From assembly GCA_037903475.1 (NCBI GenBank), contig JBAJFG010000073.1:1922001-1986000 (forward strand): a stretch of 64,000 bases of DNA. Reading direction: 5' to 3'. The notes under the pieces were generated by a model. It searched no databases, was not told the origin of the DNA, and was given only the letters and a program-made list of their open reading frames with translations. Positions 37,412 through 48,400 of this stretch are shown here, piece after piece. The stretch comes from Ancylostoma caninum (lineage: Eukaryota; Nematoda; Chromadorea; Rhabditida; Ancylostomatidae). Both the position numbers and the translations under genes were made by a program. Each line of letters starts with the position of its first letter. Positions within the stretch are counted from its first letter, which is position 1.

Positions 37412-39200
37412 TGTGATTACTTCAATGTACAAATCTTGAAGAAAAGTAAGCAAACTCTGTTCTATTTTCATAACACTGAAGGTGTTCCTCCCTGTTTTTC
37501 CCATCTTTATTCGTAAACCCACGTTGATACCCGTGTTTCGAGGTTTTTTAAAATTAGGAAATGAGATACTAAAGCAAATGTTTGTTATTGTGGTAGTAAA
37601 TTGAGAATCCACACAAATTTTCTTCTTCCTAATAAACGTGCTGCTGAACTACTCCTGCTGCTGACGTAAATTTTGTTTTAATCTAGTTTTAATTCCTTAT
37701 TGTTGTTTCGAAACATCCATAAGTTATCGTTATAATTTGAAATTGTTTTTCATAGCTGTGCTTTTTGAAACTCTGACCGGTTGACCTGGTATCCCAAAGG
37801 CAAAGACGCCCAACCACTCTCCTACCTAGGAGTGTCACTGGTAAGCGCTACTTCACCACCTCCCCTCTGTTCTGTGGTATATGCATCATTTACTTAGCCT
37901 CTCGATCCTCGCGTGCATGGGCGGACTCTTCGTTTCGGACAGACTGTACAGTGACGGTGAAGAGGTGCGCTCGAGAATTTCTCGCACCTCGCTCGCACGT
38001 CGCTCGCACCTATAATTGCGGCTGTCGTGTAAGACCTGCCTGTATCGGCAGCAGCTGTTGCCAGCTAATGTAGGCTGTCTCCCGAATCGAGTCCTGCCGC
38101 CAGAAACGTCACACGCTGCAGAATGGCGTTGAAGGTGTACAGAAGAGGCGGAAACAGTAATGCGAATCAGGTGAAGTGCTTTTATTTAAACCTGCTGGGA
38201 ACTGTTGATGTTGGGATGCCAGAACTTTACTCACCCATGCAACCATAAAATCCACAGTTAACAGTTTATATGCACTTCTACTGCTTAAATACACAAATAA
38301 TCAAGGAAACGGTTGAAATTTGTCGACTATGCTTAAGGCTTTTTCAAGTAATATTAGTAAGTAGAAACTACGGCGTGTTTCTCCTGTTGATCATGCAGAA
38401 TGTATCTCAGCAACCATCTAGACATGATAAACGGATTGGACTTTAACATTCCAAGGGTTTTATTTTTCAACAGGGAGGTTTATCATCATCCATATTTTGC
38501 GTAACTATGTAATTTTGTTTAAAAAATTGACTGGTTTGTGCCCATTTTGAGTAGAAGTCCTTTATTATCTCTATTTCTTCCTTAGTATCAAATGAAACTC
38601 GGAGAGCACGTCTATGACTAACAAATTTGTCCTGAGGTGTTGTCAGATGATCCCCTACGCCCTAGTTCTCCATTTGCTGGAACTCTTTCTTCCTAGGGAT
38701 ATGCTGCAGACAAAGTCGATCATGTCCTGTAGTGCTAGGTCTCTTCCGCAAGCACCACTCAATGACTGATGAACTCAAGCTCGACCAAAGAAAATAAGGC
38801 GGAGGAAAAAGAGGCTCCCGTGCCTTGGAGACACATATCCTGGAGAGATACGCTCCCTTGCCGCCAACGGCCACGCCCACAGCTCTCTCGTCCTACCCTC
38901 TCTTCTCTCTCACCACCCTGCTACTGTCTGTGCTCTCTTCGGCATGAAGTTATAGCAGTGATTGAGATAAGAATTTGGGAAGAGGGAATCGTTGGAGTGA
39001 ATGGTACTAGCGAAATTAAATGATATTTAGGTGATGAAAAGATAGTACAATACGATGATAAAACTATATGTAGTATGCGCAAGCTACATAAATAGACACA
39101 TAAACTACACCAAATTGATTGGGAGTTTTCAAAGCTGCAATTTAAATAAGATTTAAATAAAACTGTGACTTAATGAGAAAACCGCAGATTTCAGGAAGTG
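37412..39200. other. No gene seen; one solitary MITE end
   Basis: At 37915-37962 the sequence GCGGACTCTTCGTTTCGGAC ending AGACTGTA matches one terminus of the 8317-8562 MITE family, without a partner nearby. A TCGCACCTCGC run follows. No convincing exon. Confidence 0.45.
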
Positions 39201-39204
39201 TAAT

Positions 39205-40210
39205 CTTCACCTAGGCGTTATTTGACATGCTGATTACGGATCTGACACCTATTCTCTATCAAAATGCCTTTTTTGAAGTGTTCCAAGAGTATGCTTTTTT
39301 TTTTTAAAGAAACTTCTGAAACATTGTAAACTAGGGTTATTTGACGTTTTTATCTCGAATACGTTTTGTATCGTGATGATGTTTTCCAACAACTGAGAAG
39401 CAGGGGTGTAATTTCTTTCCTAAAACCACTGGATTTATATTCATAAAGCGAAGTTGAAAATTCCGAAACTAAAAACGACTCGTCTGAATGACAAAGTTTG
39501 CTTATAAAAAAAGTGTTGAGCTCTTTCTTCGTGTGCAAAGACCTTTTCAAAACGATCCCGACGCACACAAAGACACTTTTTTAACGATTCTCCGCTCCCT
39601 ATCTTGTCACAAGAAAAATATAAGAAAAATAAGTTTCCTGTGGCAACAATTTTATGTGGTAATTGCGATTTTTAATGAATATTACTAAGTACCTGTTCAT
39701 TTCACATTTTTTCGCACAGAGTCCGCAGTCTATTTCACTGTTGCATTCTTAGTTTCAGAAAATCAATGCTAACAAAACAGGAAAAGAGTGGCGGTCTGAC
39801 GGCATTGTATTCTTGAGGTACGCCTGCAGGCACAGCACGTACCTGCGGGGCCTTTCTTACACCTCATCTGGCGATGAATTCATGATCGATTGCGTTGGAG
39901 AAAATGCAAATATAAATGGAGAACAGGAAATTCTAGGAAAATCCTACAAAGCATCCTATGTAGTGATGAGCTTTTGAAGTTTTGGATTTATCCAAGCTAC
40001 GCAATCCGTGCATTAATTATTAAAAAAGGACATCACGATACAGAACAGGCACCGAATTCGAGATAAGAACGTCGAATGATCCCAGTTTACAAAGATGCAG
40101 CAGATTTGAAAATGTGATATGTACTGTAAAGGCTTGAAATACTTCAGAAATGGCACTTTGATACAAAATTGATATTAAATCCATGATCAGCATGTTAAAT
40201 AAGCCCTGGC
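39205..40210. mobile_element. Foldback element with a gene-like interior
   Basis: The left arm (39205-39385) begins GGCGTTATTTGACATGCTGA; the reverse complement of the right arm (40030-40205) begins GGGCTTATTTAACATGCTGA. The inner portions also match (ATCTCGAATACG.TTTGTATCGTGATG). The ends are related to the 44023-44576 element. The interior contains an exon-like frame at 39759. Confidence 0.6.
39759..39977 (+). CDS. Exon-like terminal coding segment inside a foldback element
   Basis: An acceptor AGTTTCAG is followed by 72 open codons and a stop at 39975-39977. The peptide is protein-like (KTGKEWRSDGIVFLRYACRH, SGDEFMIDCVGENANINGEQ). It may be the last exon of a small extracellular protein gene; an upstream exon could lie in 39488-39660. 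The family is not recognised. Confidence 0.4.
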   Translation, partial: KINANKTGKEWRSDGIVFLRYACRHSTYLRGLSYTSSGDEFMIDCVGENANINGEQEILGKSYKASYVVMSF

Positions 40211-41299
40211 TCGATGTTTAGTTTCTTAAAACGTCGATCTTCTTTAAAATTTGAATTGCGGCTTCATTTGAACTTTCTTGGAAATCACTTCTCAATTTCT
40301 CGACTTCCGCTCCCCCCTCAAACTCCGCATATGGGCTCAGTATGAGGGCGGGGCGATGGGCGTGGCCGCTACCCGCTGCAGCAAACACGCAAAATCTCCG
40401 CAGGGTACAGGCTCAAAGACAGGCTATGACTGTCAGCAAGCCTTGGGAGCCTGCCTCTTTACCCCCCTCCGTCGGCGTTCATCAATCCCGTTCGTGGGAT
40501 GCGCCACGCATTCGACTTCATCTGAGTATGCTAGAGGCATTAAATACGTCCCTATGCATTGACATGTGGGGTGGGGGGGGGGGCATCCGATGTGTCAAGT
40601 CAGTGCTTCATCCTCCCAGACTCCTTTGGTACCAATTCACTGACCCCGGAGGGATGGAAAGCTTGGTTGGAGTAGGTCAAGTGTGGTTTCGGTAAAAATA
40701 CATCCCCGAAGCGATCCCCCCTTGTATACGGGAATAATGCTATTTTACACTTGTTATTCTTGGCACTAAACGAAAAAGAACATGTTGAAGGGTTTGTAAA
40801 ACCAGCTTCCTCGCGAGTAATCGAACTTGGAGCTCGCTGGTGGAAAACGAACTTCCCTACCTTGCTGTTATCATACTACCCTCTTTTCAGGCAACCCCTC
40901 CCCTGCTCTCCCCGAGGCGAGCCCCTTTGGTAAATTGCTATCGTACGCTTGATCCTCGGCGGGATCGAACCATTGATGGAGCGAGCGAACAGCGGGACTC
41001 TTCCCGTTGCTCTACGCGCGTCCTGAGCAAAGAAAAATTTCAATGAAATAGAACGCGAATAAGAAAGACTGTTTTTGACAGCAGTGGTTTTGCGAGGATC
41101 TGTCCAAATCTTGCTTTTTCTTTCTTGTTTTCTTTTTCTAGACAATATTCTAAGTTACGCAGAACATTGGGTTTCCATAAGCTTTCCGATGCTCAATAGG
41201 CAAATTCCAGTTAAACAGTTAAAATTCCAAAATTGATCTTTGTCTGAGCTTCATTTTTCAATCTTCTTTTGTAGGTAAGCTGATGAAGAGACTCGATTT

Positions 41300-41341
41300 G
41301 ACGTTTTATCGGCTACGTTTCGAGCTTAAGCTCGTCTTCAG
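41300..41341 (-). ncRNA. Hammerhead-ribozyme-like motif, left arm
   Basis: On the - strand the order is CTGAAGA, a GAGC-TTAA-GCTC hairpin, GAAAC, a second ACGT/ACGT stem and GTC. This is the hammerhead core order. One extra base sits between the core and stem II, and stem I is not obvious, so activity is doubtful. Confidence 0.4.
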
Positions 41342-42025
41342 GCCAACTAAAACCATGTTAAAAATACACACAAGTACATCATAAGCGAATTCAGCATATA
41401 CAGACCTGACAGTAAACAACAGAAGCCTAGACTACAGTCGCTCCGACCTGATCCAACGCTCCTAGAACAGGGTAGGATAGGATTCCACTGAATCAGCGAG
41501 GAGGGAGACCCCTACCTACTGACGACGGAGTCGACTGCAAATGAGGGTACTGGTGAAGTGAATATAAGCTGTTTATGTCTTATTTGTCATGGTTATTACA
41601 CTGTGGTAAGTCTTAAAGTCATTTCATCCCGGATGTTGATCGGTGGCGTCTGCTCTTTTATGACGATCGCTTCTCTTATCTTCCGTTCTACCGGATCTAT
41701 CACATTCTTATACAGAACGGACACTTGTAGACGTGGTGGTGGATTTCTCGCGTGACGGTGAGTGCGGTGATGTGAAATGTAAACATAAACAAAACATAAA
41801 CAGCTTATATTCACCAGTACCCTCATTTGCAGTCGACTTCGTCGTCAGTAGGTAGGGGTCTCCCTCCTCGCTGATTCAGTGGAATCGTATCCTACCATGT
41901 TCTAGGAGCGTTGGATCAGGTCGGAGCGACTGTAGTCTAGGCTTCTGTTGTTTACTGTCAGGTCTGTATATGCTGAATTCGCTTATGGTGTACTTGTGTG
42001 TATTTTTAACATGGTTTTAGTTGGC

Positions 42026-42067
42026 CTGAAGATGAGCTTAAGCTCGAAACGTAGCCGATAAAACGTC
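42026..42067 (+). ncRNA. Hammerhead-ribozyme-like motif, right arm
   Basis: Mirror copy of the 41300-41341 motif on the + strand. CTGAAGA, GAAAC and a terminal GTC are all kept, with one base difference before the GAGC stem. Confidence 0.4.
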
Positions 42068-42224
42068 AAATCGAGTCTTCATCAGCTTACCTACAAAAGA
42101 AGTTAAAATTCCAGTTCAACAGACGAAAACCCTTGGGGGCTTTTCTGAAGCGAAAGATTTACCCTGTAGCTTTTTTTGTTCACTGTAACAAGGAGCAGAT
42201 CCCGTGCTAACACCTGAACTCCTA

Positions 42225-42415
42225 AGCACGGAGCAGGCGATTAGTTCGAATTCTTCATGTGTTTTCTCGCCGGTGGTAGGAGAAATCGTGAGATATGATG
42301 GTAGATTTTGTTCATTGTAGAGTGAAAAATATCGTTTTTGAAACAAAATTGCCAACTCGTTTTTTGACGTTAAATATGAACCTTTTAGCGTGTCTCCGTA
42401 ATTTTGACCATCCTG
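42225..42415 (+). mobile_element. Right-end fragment of the mariner-like element
   Basis: This matches 30290-30475 (TTCGAATTCTTCATGTGTTT, TAGGAGAAATCGTGAGAT) and ends at the same terminus followed by TA. Its left part is missing. Confidence 0.8.
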
Positions 42416-44022
42416 TAATTCACTTGCGTTGAGATATTAAAAAGAAAAAACGCTTTGCGCGAACTAATTCTTTTCAGTATTATCATGTACTATACTGCAA
42501 CGACGGTCCATCGCGATATGTACCAGTTTTCTCTCTGGCTGTCTTCTCTAGCTATGAAGGGTTCAGAGGCAGATGGATGCTGTAGCCATGGCTGCCTCTG
42601 CCTGTGGGAAGTGCGGTCGAGGTGCGACATAACCCAGCTAACGATCGAGCGCACCTCTTGTCTCGGATGCTACAGTGAGTGTCGATGGCGGTGGCTCATT
42701 CGCGTCCTCGAGAAGGACGCCGCGCAACCGTGTCGCGCGCGCCGGAATCGATGCCGACTGTTGCCGTTATGCTATTCTAGCAGCTTTTTTACCCGATTTT
42801 TAGGATTTTCGATCAAATAGAGAAGAAAAGCGATTAGAAATAGGTTTCGGCGGCAAACGACGTCCATATCCTCGTAAATAGGGAGTATTGAGTGTTTACT
42901 ATTAAAAACAGCACTGAGCTACTTTCGAACAATAGCAAATCGAGCGCTATCAACGACGTAGAATTCTGCGTCCATTGATCCAGCACCAGCAGTTCTTATC
43001 GCACGATTGCGACGCATCATTGTGATACCCGCTGCTTTTCGTGAGATACATTCAATACACCCAGCTCCTGTATATCGCGTCGAAAAGGAATTTACAGTAA
43101 GTGTCGATGAGAACGTTTTCCGTAGACTCAGGAAGCACGCAGCACGACCGCGCCGCTCGAGATGGGATAGTTTGAGTGGCAGTAGTACATACGGGTCTTT
43201 CTGACAGTTAGAAAGTTTTCTTTTTGTAGTTGACATTAAATAGGACAAAAAACCGTCAAGAAAACCCTGTTGTTTGCTAGCACCGCGACGATTCTACCAC
43301 GAGCAGCGACGAGCGCACAGGAGACACACCTTCATCGACGCTCACCGTATGTTTCTATACGAAATCAGAAGTCCTGTCCACATGCCATCATAAAACCACC
43401 TCGTCCCCCCTCCCCTCTCTAGTGTAGGACCACCACCTCCTTTACTGGCTTCGCTCTCTCCTCTTCTTATGATTTGCGCGTGCATTACTGGCATGGTCTG
43501 TAACTACACAAGAACGTTGCTACCGTACCTTCTAATTCAATCTGTGTTTATTATTTACTCGTCCAAAAGTTTGAATTTGTTTGTTTGCTCTGTTTTGAAT
43601 CCACTGCTGTCCGGTCATTCAGTCACTTCCAGGGACCGTCATGCTACCCGAACAAGTCAACCCATGGTACGCCGGTTTGCTGATGGTTGCGAGCGAGAAA
43701 AAAGATGGCGGTATTTCATGTGTGTCCACAGTGCGGACGAGTGTTCCGTGATGGGTCCCGGCACGGAACCCTGCAAATGGTACCAATTTCATAGACACGC
43801 CCCCGCTGAACCACATGCACATACCCTGTCAAAGGCATTAGTTGGCGCGACGGAACCCTAATGTCCAGAGCGGCGTATGTGTCCACGGCAGTATGTTCGC
43901 AGGTAGATGGCCATTCAAGGTGTTCAACTTACTGTTGCGATTGTCCAGCGGCCGGCTACATGGTAAGCGACTCATTTCCACAAGTGAAAATTTCCGTGAG
44001 TGCTGCCTTTAAACGTTGATTG
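42416..44022. other. No supported gene
   Basis: The stretch includes a GC-rich patch (42560-42760) with the palindrome GGCAGCCATGGCTGCC in relaxed form, and related GTGAG.GTCGATG strings at 42674, 43095 and, inverted, 43328. The missing 5' exon of the TMEM14 gene may lie here, but none was convincing. Confidence 0.4.
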
Positions 44023-44576
44023 GGCACTATTCCACTTGTTCTGCCCCAAAATCTCAAAGAGAAAATTTCTCTGAAACTTCGTCTGTGGGAGTTATTTGAC
44101 ATGCTGATCACGAATATCACACACATTTTGTACCGTTACCCCCTTTGGGTAGGGTTACGGTAGGGTTAGGGTAAGTGGGGTACCTCACAGAATCACCTGA
44201 ATTTTTTGTCTACGGGGGTTATTTGACATACTGATTACGAAAATCACATTGATTTTGCAAATTGAAAGCAACTTGAAGTTCTCCTATGGACTGTACTTTC
44301 CCCTAACCTTACCGTAACATTACCCCAGTGGGGTTACGGCACGAAACGAGTGTGATGTTCGTGATCAGCATATCAAATAACCCTCCTAGAGAAAAATCCA
44401 GATAATTCTGTGAGATACTGCATTTACCCTAACCCCACCGTAACCCTACCCAAATGAGGTTACGGTACAAAATGAGTGTGATATTCGTGACCAGCATGTC
44501 AAATAATCCCCTTAGACGAAGTTTCAGAGAAATTTTTGATTTTGGGATTTTGGAGCAGAACAAGTGGAATAGTGCC
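44023..44576. mobile_element. 554-bp foldback MITE with exact 8-bp target duplication
   Basis: The ends GGCACTATTCCACTTGTTCT are inverted copies. Flanks GTTGATTG (44015-44022 and 44577-44584) are identical. Each arm of about 265 bp repeats a subunit with TTATTTGACATGCTGATCACG and TAGGGTTACGGTAGGGTTA. Relatives are at 39205-40210 and 56755-56830. Confidence 0.85.
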
Positions 44577-44651
44577 GTTGATTGTTCCCGAAATCCAGTG
44601 AATTTGCACAGGGATAAAAATCTCATTCTAGGATCGTTCTGATACTTACAG

Positions 44652-45631
44652 GCTCGGTTCCTTCCTTGGTTGCTGGTGCAGGCAGTGGAGCCATCGTGGC
44701 TGCTTTCACCTTCTTGGACCTTCCTTATAAGACACTTGCTGTAGCTGGTGAGTTCTTGGATTGTTTCTTTCTGCTTTTGAAGAAAAATTTTAGCGACTTT
44801 CGCGGTAAATATCGTTGCTTAGCGAGTGATGTGATGTTTTCGATATCTGAGCTTTCTCCCCATATTCTTGACGTTTACCGTGGAAAGTTTGTGGTTCTCT
44901 CTTCTAGTTGAATCAGCGGATAGCGAATAGGTTCATTAGGTAGCTTCTTACCAAAACATTTGTTCGATAGAGTTTCGATACAGACGCAGCTTTGGTATCT
45001 TCGCCTCTGTTAAATTTTTTAATTCGTATTTACAGCTTTTTCTTCTGGCTTTCATCGTTCTTATACCTCATGAAATAGGGCGTTTACGAGCAATTACCAC
45101 CAGCGCGTGGCGTCAGGCCATTTTGATGCTTTGAACTTAGAAAGGAACGTGATTCAAAAGATACTGCAATTCACTTCAGAATTAATCGTTTTAGATCATA
45201 GCTTAAAGCTGATCCTGAGGAAAGAATGAGAACAGCTGCTTTCCATACACTGTACAGGGCTTGTGCGCGGTGGCTGTCCGATAATCGAAATAGTGACCAG
45301 ATCGTTCCAATTCGTTCACATTTTTTGATTCAGTAGGCACCGTGTTGGCGGGATGTTGATATTTGTGAAAACAAGGTTTGTTTCCTTATTGCATTATAGT
45401 TCTTTTCACTTCAGGTGTTTCTGGTGTATTATCTTACGTTATGGGTATGCGATTTGCGAATTCGCACAAAATCATGCCAGCTGGAGTGATCGCTGTGGCA
45501 AGGTCAGCACTTCATTTCATCCCTCGACCTTCAGGACTTTCATAAACTTCGCATACCTTTTTGCATTCTTCAGCATTGCTACTCTGCTCGTTCACCTCAT
45601 CCACATTCATAAGACAGGAAGCCTCCACTAA
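44652..45631 (+). CDS. TMEM14-family small membrane protein, 5' exon not found
   Basis: Exons 44652-44747, 45415-45502 and 45574-45631 are in phase (1, 1, 2) and end with TAA. They encode the family's hallmark start of the second helix ([20 protein letters not shown]), [28 protein letters not shown] and a final hydrophobic helix ([13 protein letters not shown]). Members of the TMEM14 family are about 100-residue, multi-helix proteins; vertebrate TMEM14C sits in the mitochondrial inner membrane and serves heme synthesis. The first exon, which should encode the first helix and end in GYxKA, was not identified upstream. AATAAA follows at 45754. Confidence 0.85.
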
Positions 45632-45753
45632 ATCAAGTAACTTAATCAAGATGGAGTCGCTGGACATTTCCAGTCCCATTTCCCACAACTTGCATCGCTA
45701 TGGGTTTTCAATTGTCCACTAATGTTGTATAGGATGCATTACCTCATTGTGAA

Positions 45754-45759
45754 AATAAA
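45754..45759 (+). terminator. Poly(A) signal of the TMEM14-family gene
   Basis: AATAAA lies 123 bases after the TMEM14 stop codon. Confidence 0.55.
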
Positions 45760-45769
45760 GCGGTAGGCT

Positions 45770-48000
45770 CTTTTCAGCTTGAAGGTTAGTTGCTCAATGT
45801 CATTAGTGTTGTGGTAACTAACGCGCGAATAAACTTGCATTCTTGAACTTTCATTTGTTGTTTTTTTTTCGGTCATTTTCAATCTTTCTTCTCATAACAG
45901 TTAAAAGGCAGCCACAATAACTTTCGTCTTCAGGCATTTACTTTCCTCGGGCTAATTGAGTCCGCTTATTTGAGATTTTATGTTAGAATTCAACCAAGGT
46001 GGCAAAATTCAAAGATTTGAAATTATCTGGTTCGAGCGAGCGAAAACCATCGAGCGAGTGATCCGCTCACGAACAATATTGTGGCATTACCCACAGGGGA
46101 CTTGATCAATGCATGCTCCTATCAGTTGATTTGTGCCTCCCATATAAGGCTGTCGTGCCCCAGAACTTTTTTTGGAAACACGACAACTCGTACTAGCGGA
46201 ATTTGTTCAAGTATTGAAATGGGGTTTTATTAGCTCGAGGAATCATAAATGTCTGCTTTACCTACAGCGACAACATTACGAGAGCTCCATTTAAGAGGTA
46301 TTCCCCATATTGTTGGTTGACTCTTCTAATCCCCCCGTGTAGTGAACGAGTGCCCTCTGTGAAAAAATCGCAGCGATTTGAGACAGTAGCGACACACTTA
46401 AATTTTGGCTCCACCGCCGTTTTTAAAGTTTTTCTCCACCAATTAGTGCTGCGTCGGCAGGAACAGGTGTTAATCTGATAGTGTCAATACTGGACTAGGA
46501 GGCGGATGAAGGAGGGATTCTCATCCATATTTTTTGATCTTCCACCGCATCATTTTCGCGATGTGTCGTTTTCACCATGTTTCAGATAAGTTATGTACCT
46601 GCCGTTTTGACGCCATGACAAATGAGATCTTGGTCCAAGCAGTGCTAATCTTGTGCAGAGAATTCAGTAATGAACTTCTGACTAGAATTCATCATTTTTG
46701 AATGGAGCGTTCCTCTCAAATTTTACCGCAAATGCTCAAACACCTTCCATCTGTTACTATCGGGATTAGGTGTCGGGATAGGCTGATGTTCCTCACTGAG
46801 CCGATGTGGTTTTCTTTCTGCGTGTTCAAGACATACTCTCCTATTACTTGAGGGCTAAGTGAACTAGGATGAAGCGCTAACTTGGCGCCCCCGCAAATCA
46901 CTGATAGAGCGCATACGCATCCAATACCTCTGCGATTATCAGATAAAATCGAATGCGTGATGGACCCCAAAAAAGGATTATTTCTTCCACTTCGTCGTCC
47001 TTCTTTATGGCCATTATGGATTTGTTCATAAGAGCTCGTCAGGAAAAAATTCCTTGCTCTCAACTTGAAGCCGCAAATGGAACTAGAAAATCGAAACAGA
47101 ACTTTTTGAGGAATGATAGAGGCTTGGTCGACAGCTCGTACCAGTTCGTTGTAATTACAACGAAAGAATACTCAGTCGAAGTGGTCAATCGTAATGCTAT
47201 GTGCATCACAATACGCAGTTCACGACGGTCCCAGCAGATCTGTTCTAGAAAAGATTTCCAAAGTACTCATGTATTGGATCCAGTCGAGTCGATCGTCTTA
47301 GTGCTTTAGAGATAGAAAGAGTACTGCCAGCTCGGTGACGACACAGCTGCCTTACCCCGATTAAAACTCGTACACGAGGACTTTATCAAAAACAGCTTGA
47401 GGGGAGGTAGGTGTGATTTACCATGAATAGAGAAGCTTCGCAGGTAATTCTGACACCGGATTCGACATGCATATGGCAGACCATCGCATTACAAATGACC
47501 AGTCCGACCAAGTATCCTTTCTCAAATAAAACGGTATGGAAAGTTTTTCGTTTTTTTTTTGTTCTAAAAAAAGAAGTTTCGGAAATCAAATTGAAATAAA
47601 CCACTTCCTTCAAATAGTACCAACCATGAGCAGAAACTACGAGACTTTATTCTTAGTGTTGCTGCGAATTACAGGCTCGAACAAACCATGCATTTTTGTA
47701 TCCTACAAGCTATTTGTATGCCCTGATTCATTTCTTTCAGTTGTTTACGAATTTATTGCGAAATTTAAGCCATTTTTCGTAAACAATAAATCGTATAAAA
47801 TATGCGAAAATTGCCGTAAGTCGTAAATCGTGAATCATAAATTTAATTACGCACATCCTTGCTGGTATCCCATCATCTTTCCTCTTGCCATCTAACGCCA
47901 CCGCTCCCCGTGGTTGACAATCGACCAATGGAATGTGAGTATGCGCGCCGGCTATTTATGCAGTTTCGGCGGCGAGGCAGATCCTGGCGTGCTCATGAGA
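45770..48000. other. No gene seen
   Basis: AT-rich sequence with scattered short frames of low coding character. CGAGCGAG strings near 46025-46070 resemble the TTCGA-rich sequence at 48890-49090. Confidence 0.4.
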
Positions 48001-48003
48001 GGA

Positions 48004-48400
48004 GCCTAGTATACATTGTACCGAATAAAAATCGAATAATTTTGTTACTTCAATTACCAATTCAGGAAACAATTCAAATATCCAGATATACGAGTATGAG
48101 AAAGCACTAAAGCTCTTCTTCTTTCTCATACACCACTTAAGTGGTTTCTAATGTAGAGCATTAGATTTTTTCTTTAATTCGAAATCGAATATTTTTGCTT
48201 CCGAATATCGAACACTTCGAATGAATAAAAAATTCGGATGTTCCAACATTGGAGGCCTATACAGTGCTGTACGGAAGAGAAGAAGGGCTGCAGAGCTTTC
48301 TCATACTCGTATATCATAATATTTGAATTGTTTCCTGAATTGGTAACTGAAGTAACAAAATTATTCGATTTTTATTCGGTCCAATGTATAGAACCTAGGA
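48004..48400. mobile_element. Foldback element of about 400 bp
   Basis: Arms 48004-48107 and 48295-48400 are reverse complements (CGAATAAAAATCGAATAATT, ATTCAGGAAACAATTCAAAT). The 190-bp spacer is rich in TTCGAAT palindromes. No target duplication was found. Confidence 0.75.

Larger units (their letters stand above)
41263..42102. mobile_element. Penelope-like element remnant with inverted arms
   Basis: Arms 41263-41580 and 41787-42102 are near-perfect reverse complements of about 315 bp. The spacer, read on the - strand, encodes KNVIDPVERKIREAIVIKEQ followed by PPINIRDEM. This resembles the C-terminal end of GIY-YIG endonuclease domains of Penelope-like elements. Hammerhead-like motifs lie in both arms. 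Inverted terminal copies are common in this class. The reverse transcriptase is absent. Confidence 0.5.

Noticed and set aside
40945..41030. tRNA-like sequence on the - strand with a B-box-like GGTTCGATCCC
   Set aside because: The acceptor and D-stem pairing fail; at best a tRNA-derived repeat.
43640..43975. Possible TMEM14 first exon ending at CTACATG|GTAAGC
   Set aside because: The phase and encoded residues do not give the expected first helix or GYxKA end.
44150..44480. TAGGGTTA-like strings suggesting interstitial telomere sequence
   Set aside because: They are part of the inverted arms of the foldback MITE, and nematode telomeres use TTAGGC.
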